From CAZFOB01 sp964520325 (GTDB lineage: Bacteria; Actinomycetota; JAICYB01): 64,000 bases of DNA. Shown here in pieces: positions 8,997 to 17,883 of this stretch. Where the stretch lies: assembly GCA_964520325.1 (NCBI GenBank), contig CAZFOB010000003.1, positions 186,001 to 250,000 on the forward strand, given 5' to 3'. Position numbers and translations under genes: made by a program. Position 1 is the stretch's first letter, and the number at the start of each line of letters is the position of its first letter. The notes beneath the pieces were generated by a model. The model was not told where the DNA came from. It searched no databases and worked only from the letters and a program-made list of their open reading frames with translations.

Positions 8997-10047
8997 CGGT
9001 GACCTGGGCCTCCTCGAACGTCGCCATCTCGTTGAGGATGGCGATGCTGCTCGCCAGCAGAGGTAGGACCAGGGCCGCGCCGCTTCCTTCGCCCAAGCGG
9101 AGGCCGAGGTCGAGGAGTGGCTCCAGGCCAAGGGATTCGAGAACGAGCGCGTGACCGGGTTCCGCAGAGCGATGGGAGGCGATCATCGACTCCACCGCCG
9201 GCGGCGCGATCGCGACGGCCGCGAGGGCGGCTGCGCCCGTGATGAACCCATCGAGCACGACAGGAACGCGATCGGCGGCACTGCCCAGGATCACGCCGGT
9301 CAGAAAGGCGATCTCGAACCCGCCCAGCGCCGCCAGGACCCCGACGCCATCGCGAACGTCGACGCGGTTGCACGCCAGGCCGCGCGCGACAACGTCGATC
9401 TTGCGTTGCAGGCCGACATCGTCGATGCCGGTCCCGAGTCCGCAGACCGCGGATGGATCGGCGCCAAGGAAAAGCGCCGTCATCGCGCTCGCGGATGTGG
9501 TGTTCCCGATCCCCATCTCGCCAAGCGCCAAAACGTTGACACCCTCACCCGCGAGCTCGGAGGCCACTTCGGCCCCCGAGACGATCGCGCGGAGCGCGTG
9601 ATCGCGCGTCATCGCGGGGCCGTCGACGAAGCTCCCGGTTCCGGGTCCAACACGGCGAGATCGCACTCCGTCGAGTTCCAGAGGGACGGCCACACCGGCG
9701 TCGACGACGACGAGGCGTGCATTCGTTTGTCGCGCAAGGACGTTGATCGCCGCACCTCCGGCCGCGAAGTTCATGAGCATCTGCGCTGTTACTTCTTGTG
9801 GGTAGGCGGAAACCCCCTCACGAGCAACCCCGTGGTCTCCGGCGGCGACGACGATGGCGGGGTCGAGTTTCGGAGGGACACTTCCGAGGACGGCAACGAG
9901 CTGGCAGCCGATCTCTTCTAGCCTGCCAAGGCTGCGGCGCGGCTTGGTCTTGGAATCGAACGCACGTTGCGTTCGATCGCGGATCGTCGCATCTACGGCG
10001 GTGATCCGGTTGGCCAGCTGAACCAGCTGTTTTTCGAGCGAGATCAG
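8983..10047 (-). CDS. cobT: Nicotinate-nucleotide--dimethylbenzimidazole phosphoribosyltransferase CobT
   Basis: Makes alpha-ribazole-5'-phosphate from nicotinate mononucleotide and dimethylbenzimidazole. Conserved blocks: KTKPRRSLGRLEEIG near the N-terminus, VVAAGDHGVAREGVSAYPQ, the GEMGIGNTTSASAM loop, and near the C-terminus the active-site region SHRSAEPGHALVLESLGLEP. No ATG, GTG or TTG exists in frame between the cobU stop and the first conserved block. The only start at the junction is CTG 10047, which overlaps the cobU stop as CTGA and gives 354 aa, the normal family length. The nearest canonical start, ATG 10137, lies 94 bases inside cobU and adds 30 atypical residues. Function is certain, the start is not. 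Confidence 0.9.
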   Translation of the reverse strand: MISLEKQLVQLANRITAVDATIRDRTQRAFDSKTKPRRSLGRLEEIGCQLVAVLGSVPPKLDPAIVVAAGDHGVAREGVSAYPQEVTAQMLMNFAAGGAAINVLARQTNARLVVVDAGVAVPLELDGVRSRRVGPGTGSFVDGPAMTRDHALRAIVSGAEVASELAGEGVNVLALGEMGIGNTTSASAMTALFLGADPSAVCGLGTGIDDVGLQRKIDVVARGLACNRVDVRDGVGVLAALGGFEIAFLTGVILGSAADRVPVVLDGFITGAAALAAVAIAPPAVESMIASHRSAEPGHALVLESLGLEPLLDLGLRLGEGSGAALVLPLLASSIAILNEMATFEEAQVTDAGR

Positions 10048-10583
10048 CGAACGATCTCCGACAACGAGAGCGGCTGTTCGAGTTGCAGCACTCGTCCGGC
10101 AACGACGAAGAATGTGCGATCCGCTTTCTCGGCCCATGTGGCGTTGACTTCGCCGAGCAAGTCCCGGTATCGGCGGCCGAGCGGGTGCATCGGCACGAGC
10201 CCAAGACCGACCTCGTTGCTGACAGCTAACGTGAGGCCCGGTCTGTCGCAAGCGGCAGCAGCGGCTCCGGTGGCCTCTTGTCGGACCTCGGAGTCGGTCG
10301 CCGTTTCCAATCGGTTCGAGAGCCACAGCGATAGGCAGTCGATGATCAAGCAAGCATGCACATCGATGTCCCGGATCGCCGCTTCGAGCAGCGCCGGCTC
10401 CTCGATCGTCTGCCAATCACTCGGACGCTCGAGTCGGTGATTCGCGATCCGTATGCTCATTTCCTCGTCGCCCGCCTCACCGGTTGCGAGGAACACCACC
10501 TCACCCGCATGCCCTTCCGCGAGCTTCACCGCGAGCCGCGACTTGCCGCTGCGGGCGCCACCTAAGAACAGAGCGAGCGTCAC
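10044..10583 (-). CDS. cobU: Bifunctional adenosylcobinamide kinase/adenosylcobinamide-phosphate guanylyltransferase CobU
   Basis: Phosphorylates adenosylcobinamide and then transfers GMP to form adenosylcobinamide-GDP (179 aa, family size). It starts with the diagnostic P-loop LFLGGARSGKSRLA, followed by HRLERPSDWQTIEEP, the Walker-B-like LIIDCLSLWLSN and the SNEVGLGLVP motif. First gene of the cobU-cobT-cobS unit. No cobalamin riboswitch could be found in the 370 bases upstream, so its regulation appears to differ from that of the cobC operon. Confidence 0.95.
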   Translation of the reverse strand: MTLALFLGGARSGKSRLAVKLAEGHAGEVVFLATGEAGDEEMSIRIANHRLERPSDWQTIEEPALLEAAIRDIDVHACLIIDCLSLWLSNRLETATDSEVRQEATGAAAAACDRPGLTLAVSNEVGLGLVPMHPLGRRYRDLLGEVNATWAEKADRTFFVVAGRVLQLEQPLSLSEIVR

Positions 10584-10954
10584 GGGACGACCTTTCCAGT
10601 TTCTCGCGCGGCCCTGCTCAATTCAGGACAGCTGACGGGGCATCACCGAAAGACCTCTCGAGACTTTACGCAAAGGAATGGCGGCACTCACCACGCGGCT
10701 TGCTCCGTTCTGGTCTTCGGTGGAAGCAATGCGGTCTCGAACGCGTGCGCCGACGTCTGCGTTGCGAACGCAGCCTACCGGTCCGAGCTGATCTGCGGCG
10801 CCGGCCGTGAAACCGGCTCCTACCTGCAGTTTCGTGTCGCAAGGGGTTCGCAGTCGTTCTCCGCGATTCTCGGCGTAGAGCGGGACGAATACGGGACGCC
10901 TCAAGTGATCGTTGGCGGTACCTCCTGCCACAACTTGTCTGGTGTCTAGCTTCC
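10584..10954. other. 371-bp stretch without a clear gene; possible coding relic on the plus strand
   Basis: On the plus strand the frame ending at TAG 10947-10949 is open from about 10624 and reads like protein (for example LVFGGSNAVSNACADVCVAN and VGGTSCHNLSGV), but has no start codon or ribosome-binding site. It lies directly before the secreted protein at 10955 in another frame, so it may be its frameshifted upstream part or an unrelated relic. No riboswitch and no terminator with a T-run was seen. Confidence 0.3.
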
Positions 10955-11332
10955 TTGCTGGTGTCCTCCTACCCGATCCGGCCCGCCGCGACGGGACCGT
11001 CACCGAGTCCGAGCACCAGTCCGAGCCCCAGCCCGGGGCCCGGCGGCGGCGGAGGTGGGAGTGCGCCGAACACGACGATGAGCTCCGGAGACCTTCGTAC
11101 CACCCGCGACCGCACGCCGACGTTCCAGTTCGCGGCGAACGCCGTCAACGTGCGGTTCGAGTGCTCGACCGACGGAGCCGACTTCATCCCGTGCAGCTCG
11201 CCGTACACGCTCCGAAAGCTCAAGCTCGGAGAGCACACGTTCTCGGTCGAGGCGATCGACGCAAGCGGGCGCGCGGACCCGTCACCGGCGACGGACGAGT
11301 TCCGGGTGGTGAAACAGCGCCGCCGGCGCTGA
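10955..11332 (+). CDS. Small surface/secreted protein with Pro-Ser-Gly linker and Ig-like domain
   Basis: A 125-aa product. After about 15 residues comes a low-complexity linker of Pro-Ser repeats and a Gly run. The second half (about residues 50-120) is an Ig-like repeat of the kind found in large actinobacterial surface proteins: FECSTDGADFIPCSSPYTL, then LGEHTFSVEAIDASGRADPS. No signal peptide is visible from the TTG start at 10955 or from GTG 10961, so the true N-terminus may have been lost. It could be the C-terminal remnant of a longer protein whose earlier part is the open frame just upstream. The end contains a GC-rich inverted repeat (AGCGCC/GGCGCT) at the stop codon. Confidence 0.45.
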   Translation: MLVSSYPIRPAATGPSPSPSTSPSPSPGPGGGGGGSAPNTTMSSGDLRTTRDRTPTFQFAANAVNVRFECSTDGADFIPCSSPYTLRKLKLGEHTFSVEAIDASGRADPSPATDEFRVVKQRRRR

Positions 11333-11415
11333 CCGCGGGTTGCGCCTGGGAGTTCCCGGTTCTATCTTCTTGCATGAGGACTGCAAGTTTCTGATCTCGG
11401 ACCGGGAGGTTCCTG

Positions 11416-12771
11416 ATGAAGTTCGGCATCTTCTACGAGCACCAGCTTCCACGTCCGTGGGAAGAGGGCAGCGAGCTCAAGCTGATACAGGACGCACTCG
11501 AGCAGGTCGAGCTTGCCGACCGCCTCGGCTTCGACGTCGTGTGGGAGGTCGAGCACCACTTCCTCGAGGAGTACTCACACAGCAGCGCCCCCGAGGTCTT
11601 CCTCGCGGCCGCCAGTCAGCGGACGAAGGACATCAGGCTCGGCCACGGCATCGTGCAGACCGCTCCTGGTTACAACCACCCGGCCCGCACTGCCGAGCGC
11701 ATCGCGATGCTCGACCTCGTCAGCGGTGGGCGTGTCGAGTTCGGTTCCGGTGAGTCGTCCTCGGAGGCCGAGCTCGGCGGGTTCCAGATCGATCAGGTCC
11801 TCAAGCGTGAAGCGTGGCTCGAAGGACTCGAGGTCGCGATCCGTTGCATGACCGAGGATCCGTTCACCGGCGTCGACGGCCAGTTCGTGAAGATGCCACC
11901 GCGCAACGTCGTCCCCAAGCCCGTTCAGAAGCCCCACCCGCCGTTGTGGGTTGCGTGCTCACGCCGGGACACCATCCTGCTCGCGGCGGAGAAGGGGATC
12001 GGTGCGTTGTCCTTCGCGTTCATCGATCCCGAAGAAGCTGTGCACTGGATCTCGGACTACGAAGCGAAGCTCGAGAACGATTGCATCCCGGTCGGAAAGG
12101 CGATCAATCCGAACGTTGCGTGCGTGACGCCGATGATGTGCGCGCGTACCGAAGAGGAGGCGCTCGCGCGTGGTCTCGAAGGCGGCAACTTCTTCGGGTA
12201 CTCACTCGGTCACTACTACGTTTTCGGCGATCACAAGCCCGGCAAGACCGACGTGTGGCACGAGTACATCAACAAGCGCGCCGAGCACGGCTATTCGCCG
12301 GAGGTCGCCGTCGCGCTCGAGCAGGAACGGCTCGGTGCCAAGGTTGCTTCTGGAGACACCACTGGACTGCGTGGTGCGACCGGATCGCCTGAGCAGATCC
12401 GCGAGTACTGCAAGCGCTTCGAGGACGCCGGCGTCGATCAGCTCATCTTCGTCATGCAGGCCGGGAAGAACCAGCACGAGCACATCTGCGAGTCGATCGA
12501 GATGTTCGGCAAGGAGATCATGCCGGAGTTCAAGGACCGCGACGACAAGCTGGTGGCGGCCAAGATGACACGCCTGGCTCCCGCCATCGACAAGGCGATG
12601 GCCCGCAAGATCGACTCCGCGCCGGCGCTCGCCGACGACTACTCGATGAAGGCGATCCCTCTGGCGATGATCGAGGCGACCAAGAACGAAGAGGGTAGGA
12701 AGTTCCTCGAGAAATTCGCCGAAGACCGCGCGAAGGGCGAACGCGACCCGACACTCGGCATCATCGGCTGA
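11416..12771 (+). CDS. LLM-class (luciferase-like) flavin/F420-dependent oxidoreductase
   Basis: A 451-aa bacterial-luciferase-like TIM-barrel protein. It starts MKFGIFYEHQLPRPW and has the typical WEVEHHFLEEYSHSSAPEVFLAAA segment, LGHGIVQTAPGYNHPARTAE, and GGRVEFGSGESSS, which line the flavin or F420 pocket in this family. It is longer than usual (about 340 aa) because of a C-terminal extension after about residue 350, rich in Lys and Glu. Members of this group act as monooxygenases on hydrophobic substrates; the substrate cannot be predicted. A short gap (12772-12823) separates it from the VOC gene on the same strand. Confidence 0.85.
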   Translation: MKFGIFYEHQLPRPWEEGSELKLIQDALEQVELADRLGFDVVWEVEHHFLEEYSHSSAPEVFLAAASQRTKDIRLGHGIVQTAPGYNHPARTAERIAMLDLVSGGRVEFGSGESSSEAELGGFQIDQVLKREAWLEGLEVAIRCMTEDPFTGVDGQFVKMPPRNVVPKPVQKPHPPLWVACSRRDTILLAAEKGIGALSFAFIDPEEAVHWISDYEAKLENDCIPVGKAINPNVACVTPMMCARTEEEALARGLEGGNFFGYSLGHYYVFGDHKPGKTDVWHEYINKRAEHGYSPEVAVALEQERLGAKVASGDTTGLRGATGSPEQIREYCKRFEDAGVDQLIFVMQAGKNQHEHICESIEMFGKEIMPEFKDRDDKLVAAKMTRLAPAIDKAMARKIDSAPALADDYSMKAIPLAMIEATKNEEGRKFLEKFAEDRAKGERDPTLGIIG

Positions 12772-12823
12772 CCGCGGTAGGCTCGGCGCCTCACGAATAA
12801 GGCCAAGAGCAAAGGAGAAAGCG

Positions 12824-13270
12824 ATGGCCGTGAAGCCGATCCCCGACGGGTACACCACCGTCACTCCGTACCTGGTTGTCGACGGTGCCGAGAAGCTGCT
12901 CGACTTCGTGAAGCAGGCCTTCGGGGCCGAGGAGCTATTCCGCATGGACGGCCCGGACGGCACGATCGGTCACGCCGAAGTGAAGATCGGCGACTCGATC
13001 GTCATGCTCGGCAACTCGGACGGTTCCGCGAGCGGAAAGGCCATGCCGTCGACCATCTATCTCTACGTCGAGGACGCCGACGCCACATACGGTCGCGCGA
13101 TCGATGCCGGAGGTGCCTCCGTGGAAGAGCCTGCCGACCAGTTCTACGGCGACCGTCGGAGCGCCGTGCGTGACCCGCTCGGGAACCAGTGGTTCATCGC
13201 GACGCATGTCGAGGATCCGACGCCTGAAGAGATGGACGAGCGCATGAAGGCTTTCTCGCAGCAGTCCTGA
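12824..13270 (+). CDS. VOC family protein (PhnB-like glyoxalase fold)
   Basis: A 148-aa vicinal-oxygen-chelate fold protein. It begins IPDGYTTVTPYLVVDGAEKLLDF, and continues with FGAEELFRMDGPDGTIGHAEVKIGDS and DPLGNQWFIATHVED, the usual PhnB/YhjQ-like pattern of paired beta-alpha-beta-beta-beta modules. A good ribosome-binding site, AAAGGAG, lies 7 bases before ATG 12824. The function is not predictable from the fold. It may be cotranscribed with the preceding LLM oxidoreductase. Confidence 0.8.
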   Translation: MAVKPIPDGYTTVTPYLVVDGAEKLLDFVKQAFGAEELFRMDGPDGTIGHAEVKIGDSIVMLGNSDGSASGKAMPSTIYLYVEDADATYGRAIDAGGASVEEPADQFYGDRRSAVRDPLGNQWFIATHVEDPTPEEMDERMKAFSQQS

Positions 13271-13296
13271 GAGCGCTCGGCCTCCTCGGATGCCAC

Positions 13297-16200
13297 TTAG
13301 ATGGCGGGTTCGGACGACCGCTGGATCGTGAAGTACTTCGCCTGCGGGTGGTGGACGACGAGCGCGCTCGTCGACTGCTCGGGAACGAGCTGGAACTCAT
13401 CGGACAGCTCGACGCCGATGCGTCCGGGGTCGAGCAGCTCGAAGAGTTGCACGTGGCCTTCGAGATCGGGACACGCCGGGTAGCCGAACGAGTAGCGCGA
13501 ACCGCGGTAGCTCTGCTTGAAGATCTCGTCCATCGTCGGTCCATCGTCGGACGAGATCGCGAGCTCGTCGCGGATGCGCGCATGCCACAGCTCTGCGAGC
13601 GCTTCGGCCATCTCGACGCCGAGGCCGTGCAGGTGGAGGTAGTCGGTGTAGTTGTCGGCCTCGAAGAGCTTCTGCGCGTGATCCGACACCTTCTGGCCCA
13701 TCGTGACGAGGTGTAACGGCAACACGTCGCCGTCGGCACGGAAGAAGTCCGGGATCGAGAGCTTGCGTCCCTCGGGCTGGCGGGGGAAGCTCCACCGAAC
13801 CCACTCGCTTCCGTCCTCGCGCAAGACGACCAGATCATTGCCATCTGGACGAACGGGGAAGTAGCCATAAACCACGGCAGGCTGAAGGATCTGCTCTTCG
13901 ACGCATCGCGCGAGTGCATCGCGAAGGATCCCTTCCACCTCCGTCGACAAGAACTCTGTGTATTCCTCGATCGACTGTCCCTTGCGACGTGAGTACTGCC
14001 AGCGTCCGCGGAAGAGCGCAGTGCGGTTCAGCCACTTCGCGATCTCCGGGATCGGGACGCCCTTCACCACGCGCGTTCCCCAGAACGGCGCAACGGGGAC
14101 ATCGACAACGACGGACACCTCGGACGACCGCTCCGTGGACGACGACCCGCGCGCTTCGGTGCGGCTGGAGGCTTTGCGCCGAGCCGGCGCTGCCGCGATC
14201 GGTGAAACGGTCGTTTCCCCGCGCTTGAAGGCCATGATCGCGTCCATGTGGCGCAGTCCCTCGAACGCGTCCTTGCCGTAGAGCACGTCACCTTCGTAGA
14301 TCTCACGGAGGTCGTGTTCGACATAGGAGCGCGTCAGGGCGGCGCCTCCGAGAAGCACCGGCGTCTGCAACTCGCGGCGATTGAGCTCCTCGAGGTTGTC
14401 GCGCATGACGAGTGTCGACTTCACGAGCAGGCCCGACATCCCGATCGCGTCGGCCTTGTGCAGTTCGGCTGCTGTGATGATGTCGGCGATCGCCTGCTTG
14501 ATCCCGAGGTTGATGACGGTGTAGCCGTTGTTCGACAGGATGATGTCGACGAGGTTCTTGCCGATGTCGTGGACGTCGCCTTTCACCGTCGCGAGCACGA
14601 GCGTGCCCTTCCCGGCGTCGGACGTCTTCTCCATGTGCGGCTCGAGGAATGCGACGGCCTTCTTCATCGTCTCCGCCGATTGCAGGACGAAGGGGAGCTG
14701 CATCTCACCCGAACCGAAGCGGTCGCTGACGACCTTCATGCCGTTGAGGAGCCAGTCGTTGACGATCTCGAGCGCCGGCTTGATCTCGAGCGCGGCGGCG
14801 AGGTCGTCTTCGAGGCCTTTGCGCGCCGCATCGACGATGCGGCGCGCGAGTCTCTCCTCGAGCGGGAGCGCGGCGAGCTCGTCCGAGCTCGCCACCTTCG
14901 AGACCGACGCACCCTCGAAAAGCTCGAGGAAACGCGCGAGCGGGTCGTAGCCGCCTTCTCCGGAACCGCGCTTGTCGTAGATCACCTCGAGCGCCACGTC
15001 GCGCTGCTCTTGCGGGATGCGCGCGAGCGGGACGATCTGCGCAGGAGAGACGATCGCCATGTCGAGACCACGCTTGACGGCTTCGTCGAGATAGACCGAG
15101 TTGAGCACCTGGCGTCCCGCCGGGTTGAGGCCGAACGAGACGTTGGAGATCCCGAGTGTGGTGTACGTGCCGGGCAGCTCGTTCTTCACGCGCTCGATCG
15201 AGTCGAGTGTCTCGATGCCGTAGCGCCGGGCTTCTTCCATCCCCGTCGAGATCGGAAGCGCGAGCGTGTCGTAGATGACGTCGTGGGCTTCGAGGCCGGC
15301 CTCCAGGCAGACGTCGAGAAGGCGACGGCAGACGTCGAGCTTCCAGTCGGCGGTGGTGGCCTGTCCCTTCTCCTCGATCGCGCCTGCGATGACCGCCGCG
15401 CCGTACTTGCGCGCAAGCGCGAGGTTCTGCGCGAGTCGTGTCTGTGGCCCCGTGCCCTCTTCGAGGTTGATCGAGTTGAGGATCGGACGTCCCCCAAGAT
15501 GCTTGAACGCCGCTTCGACAACCGGCGGCTCGGTCGAGTCGATGACGAGAGGGAGCGTCACCTGCGTCGCGAAACGGGATGCGACTTCATCCATGTCCGG
15601 CACGCCGGCTCGTCCGGTGAAGTCGACGCAGACGTCCAGCGCGTGAGCGCCTTCTCGCACCTGATGCGACGCGACGCGTACGGTCGACTCGTAGTCGTCG
15701 GCGGCGATGAGCTCCTTGAACCTGCGCGAGCCGTTGGTGTTGCAGCGCTCGCCGATCACGAAGACCGAGTTGTCCTGGTCGAAGGGCTGCGCGGTGTAGA
15801 GGGACGCAGCGGACGGGATGAACTCGGGCGTGCGCTCTTTCGGCCGCCGATCGCGCATCGCGTCGGCGACGCCGCGGATGTACTCGGGCGTCGTGCCGCA
15901 GCAGCCGCCCACGAGCGAGACGCCGAATCCGTCCACGAAGGTCTCGAGGTGTTGCACCAACTCGTCGGGTTGCAACGGGTAGTAGGTGGCTCCGTCGCGG
16001 ATCTCAGGCAGGCCCGCATTCGGCTGGACCGACACCGGCCGGCGCGAATGCCGCGTCAGGTACCGGACGTGCTCGATCATCTCGATCGGACCCGTCGCGC
16101 AGTTGAGACCGATGACGTCGATCTCGCGGTACGGCTGCAGGGCAGCGAGGGCGGCCGAGATGTCGGAACCTACGAGCATCGTTCCGGTCGTCTCGATCGT

Positions 16201-16761
16201 GACCTGGACGATGAGCGGGATCTTGCGTCCGAACTTCGCGAACGCCGTCTGGCACGCCGCGATCGCCGTCTTGATCTGGAGAAGGTCCTGACACGTCTCG
16301 ATGATCAAAGCGTCGACGCCGCCTTCCATCAGCCCATCGACCTGAACGGTGTAGCTCCGTTCGAGCTCGTCGAAGGTTGCATTGCCCAGCGTCGGGAGCT
16401 TGGTCCCCGGTCCGATGCTGCCGACGACGAACCTCGGCTTGTCGGTGAAGGACGACGCCGCCTCCTTCGCGATGCGTGCGGCCGTGACGTTGAGCTCGTG
16501 GACCTTCTCCGCGAAGTCGTACTCGACCTGGACGATCTCGTTGGCGCCGAAGGTGTTCGTTTCGACGCAGTCGGCACCGGCTTCGAAGTAGTTGGCGTGG
16601 ATCTGCGCGATGACGTCAGGAGAAGAGAGGTTCAGCACCTCCGAGTTGCCCTCCTGGCCCCAGTACTCGTCCAGGCTGAGATCGGCTTCGTGGATCTGCG
16701 TGCCCATGGCGCCGTCGAAGACGACGACGCGCTCACGCAAGAGGTTGAGGAGGGTTGTCAT
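13297..16761 (-). CDS. metH: Cobalamin-dependent methionine synthase MetH
   Basis: Transfers the methyl group of 5-methyltetrahydrofolate to homocysteine through bound methylcobalamin (1154 aa, full length). Four modules are present: the homocysteine-binding barrel with zinc cysteines (GLNCATG and GGCCGTTPEY, about residue 285), the pterin-binding domain (about 330-580), the B12 domain with DVHDIGKNLVDI (about 727, supplying the lower-axial His), and the AdoMet reactivation domain with RYSFGYPACPD (about 1088). It is the obvious user of the cofactor made by the neighbouring cob genes. No riboswitch was found in the short upstream gap, so it is not B12-repressed there. Confidence 0.96.
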   Translation of the reverse strand: MTTLLNLLRERVVVFDGAMGTQIHEADLSLDEYWGQEGNSEVLNLSSPDVIAQIHANYFEAGADCVETNTFGANEIVQVEYDFAEKVHELNVTAARIAKEAASSFTDKPRFVVGSIGPGTKLPTLGNATFDELERSYTVQVDGLMEGGVDALIIETCQDLLQIKTAIAACQTAFAKFGRKIPLIVQVTIETTGTMLVGSDISAALAALQPYREIDVIGLNCATGPIEMIEHVRYLTRHSRRPVSVQPNAGLPEIRDGATYYPLQPDELVQHLETFVDGFGVSLVGGCCGTTPEYIRGVADAMRDRRPKERTPEFIPSAASLYTAQPFDQDNSVFVIGERCNTNGSRRFKELIAADDYESTVRVASHQVREGAHALDVCVDFTGRAGVPDMDEVASRFATQVTLPLVIDSTEPPVVEAAFKHLGGRPILNSINLEEGTGPQTRLAQNLALARKYGAAVIAGAIEEKGQATTADWKLDVCRRLLDVCLEAGLEAHDVIYDTLALPISTGMEEARRYGIETLDSIERVKNELPGTYTTLGISNVSFGLNPAGRQVLNSVYLDEAVKRGLDMAIVSPAQIVPLARIPQEQRDVALEVIYDKRGSGEGGYDPLARFLELFEGASVSKVASSDELAALPLEERLARRIVDAARKGLEDDLAAALEIKPALEIVNDWLLNGMKVVSDRFGSGEMQLPFVLQSAETMKKAVAFLEPHMEKTSDAGKGTLVLATVKGDVHDIGKNLVDIILSNNGYTVINLGIKQAIADIITAAELHKADAIGMSGLLVKSTLVMRDNLEELNRRELQTPVLLGGAALTRSYVEHDLREIYEGDVLYGKDAFEGLRHMDAIMAFKRGETTVSPIAAAPARRKASSRTEARGSSSTERSSEVSVVVDVPVAPFWGTRVVKGVPIPEIAKWLNRTALFRGRWQYSRRKGQSIEEYTEFLSTEVEGILRDALARCVEEQILQPAVVYGYFPVRPDGNDLVVLREDGSEWVRWSFPRQPEGRKLSIPDFFRADGDVLPLHLVTMGQKVSDHAQKLFEADNYTDYLHLHGLGVEMAEALAELWHARIRDELAISSDDGPTMDEIFKQSYRGSRYSFGYPACPDLEGHVQLFELLDPGRIGVELSDEFQLVPEQSTSALVVHHPQAKYFTIQRSSEPAI

Positions 16762-16803
16762 CGCTACCGATTGTGACCGACCCTGTGCGTTTCCGGCGGC
16801 GCT

Positions 16804-17403
16804 TTAGCCGGTGCGCTCGCCGATGGCGAGCCGGACGGCATCCGAGCAGGACACCGCAGCCGCCGTCATCGGCTCTGTGCTCTTGGCGGCGCGGCTGAGG
16901 ATGAAGGCTCCCTCGAGGGAGCTCAGGATGAAGATCATGAGCTCGCGTGACTTCTGGTTCGAGAGACCGGCGCCTTCGAAGCGTTTCGTCCCGGCTTGGA
17001 TCCACCCCTCGAAGATCTCGGCCGTGACGATGCGAAGCGGTTCGTTGGTGCTCGCCACCTCAGCAGCAACGGTCGCGATGGGGCACGCGTCGGCATAATC
17101 CGTCATCCGCAGGTTTTCGCCAGCGGCGATGAAGCAGTTGTAGGTTCCGGCGATCATGTCGGGGGAGGCGTCCCACACCGCGTCGACCAGCGCCTGGTAG
17201 CCCTGGGCGGCGATGCGCATCGACTCGGCAGCGAGCTGCTCCTTGCCGCCCGGGAAGAAGTGGTACAGGGAGCCGAAGGGGGCACCGCTCTCTGCCGAGA
17301 TCTGCTTGAGCCCGGTGCCGGGGTAGCCCTGGCGCATGAAGAGCCCTGCGCTGGTCTCGAGGATGCGCCGGCGCGTCAGCTGGCCGGACTTGCGCGTGGT
17401 CAT
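16804..17403 (-). CDS. TetR/AcrR family transcriptional regulator (LmrA/YxaF-like)
   Basis: A 199-aa repressor. The N-terminal helix-turn-helix RRRILETSAGLFMRQGYPGTGLKQISAESGAPFGSLYHFFPGGKEQL carries the GSLYHFFPGGK recognition segment typical of the LmrA/YxaF group, and the ligand-binding domain has the group's CPIATVAAE segment. Start at ATG 17403; longer frames read through the divergent gene and are rejected. It is divergent from the membrane-protein gene at 17450, with a near-palindromic site between them, so it probably represses itself and that gene. Confidence 0.9.
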   Translation of the reverse strand: MTTRKSGQLTRRRILETSAGLFMRQGYPGTGLKQISAESGAPFGSLYHFFPGGKEQLAAESMRIAAQGYQALVDAVWDASPDMIAGTYNCFIAAGENLRMTDYADACPIATVAAEVASTNEPLRIVTAEIFEGWIQAGTKRFEGAGLSNQKSRELMIFILSSLEGAFILSRAAKSTEPMTAAAVSCSDAVRLAIGERTG

Positions 17404-17416
17404 CTCGCTATTATAG

Positions 17417-17428
17417 TAGAACGGTCTA
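17417..17428. promoter_or_regulatory. Probable TetR operator TAGAACGGTCTA
   Basis: An imperfect palindrome (TAGA-ACGG-TCTA) in the 46-base gap between the divergent TetR gene (start 17403) and the membrane-protein gene (start 17450). It is surrounded by AT-rich sequence (TTATAGT, AAATAATCT) suitable for overlapping -10 boxes. LmrA/YxaF-type repressors are known to bind sites of the form TAGACC...GGTCTA, which this resembles. Confidence 0.6.
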
Positions 17429-17449
17429 TCAAATAATCTAAGGAGCGCC

Positions 17450-17881
17450 ATGGCCGACCGATCCCGCTCAGACAGCCTCTTGCTTCGCAACGCCGCCCTC
17501 TTCTTCGCCTTCGGGTCGATCGTCCACACCATCGACCACTTCCGCCGGGGGCCATCGAGTGTGACCCTCGCTCTGTATGTGTCGGGATGGTTCGCACTGG
17601 CGCTGGCCGCTGCTGTGATCTTCCTGATCGTCCGCGGGCACCGGCTGGCCCCCGAGCTCGCCGTCGCGTCCGGCTTCGGTCTGGCTGCGGCGTACGCGGC
17701 GTCGCACTGGCTCCCGACCTGGAGTGTCCTGAGCGATTCCTTCCTCAGCGACGGCACCGCCATGGTCTCGCGTGCCGCGTCGTTCCTCGAGATCGGGGCC
17801 GCGCTCGCCCTCGGCATCGCCGGCATGGTCGTGCTGCGGCGCAGCGTTGGTTCTTCCGACCGGCGCCCGGTCCCCGCTTGA
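17450..17881 (+). CDS. Small four-helix membrane protein
   Basis: A 143-aa protein with about four hydrophobic segments (near residues 11-25, 42-62, 70-88 and 106-128). It contains SIVHTIDHFRRGPSSVT, a histidine-bearing stretch also seen in uncharacterised small actinobacterial membrane proteins. Start at ATG 17450 behind AAGGAG. It is divergent from, and probably controlled by, the TetR gene, and overlaps or abuts the next membrane-protein gene. Function unknown. Confidence 0.7.
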   Translation: MADRSRSDSLLLRNAALFFAFGSIVHTIDHFRRGPSSVTLALYVSGWFALALAAAVIFLIVRGHRLAPELAVASGFGLAAAYAASHWLPTWSVLSDSFLSDGTAMVSRAASFLEIGAALALGIAGMVVLRRSVGSSDRRPVPA

Positions 17882-17883
17882 AC

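Noticed and set aside
10584..10954. Possible cobalamin riboswitch upstream of cobU
   Set aside because: None of the conserved boxes (GCCACTG, the GTCAGGA-type B12 box) can be found in the right order on the minus strand.
14248..16776. Long plus-strand open frame (842 codons) antisense to metH
   Set aside because: It is the shadow of a highly conserved metH on the minus strand; its translation is an Arg/Asp/Val-rich string without domains, typical of antisense frames in high-GC genes.
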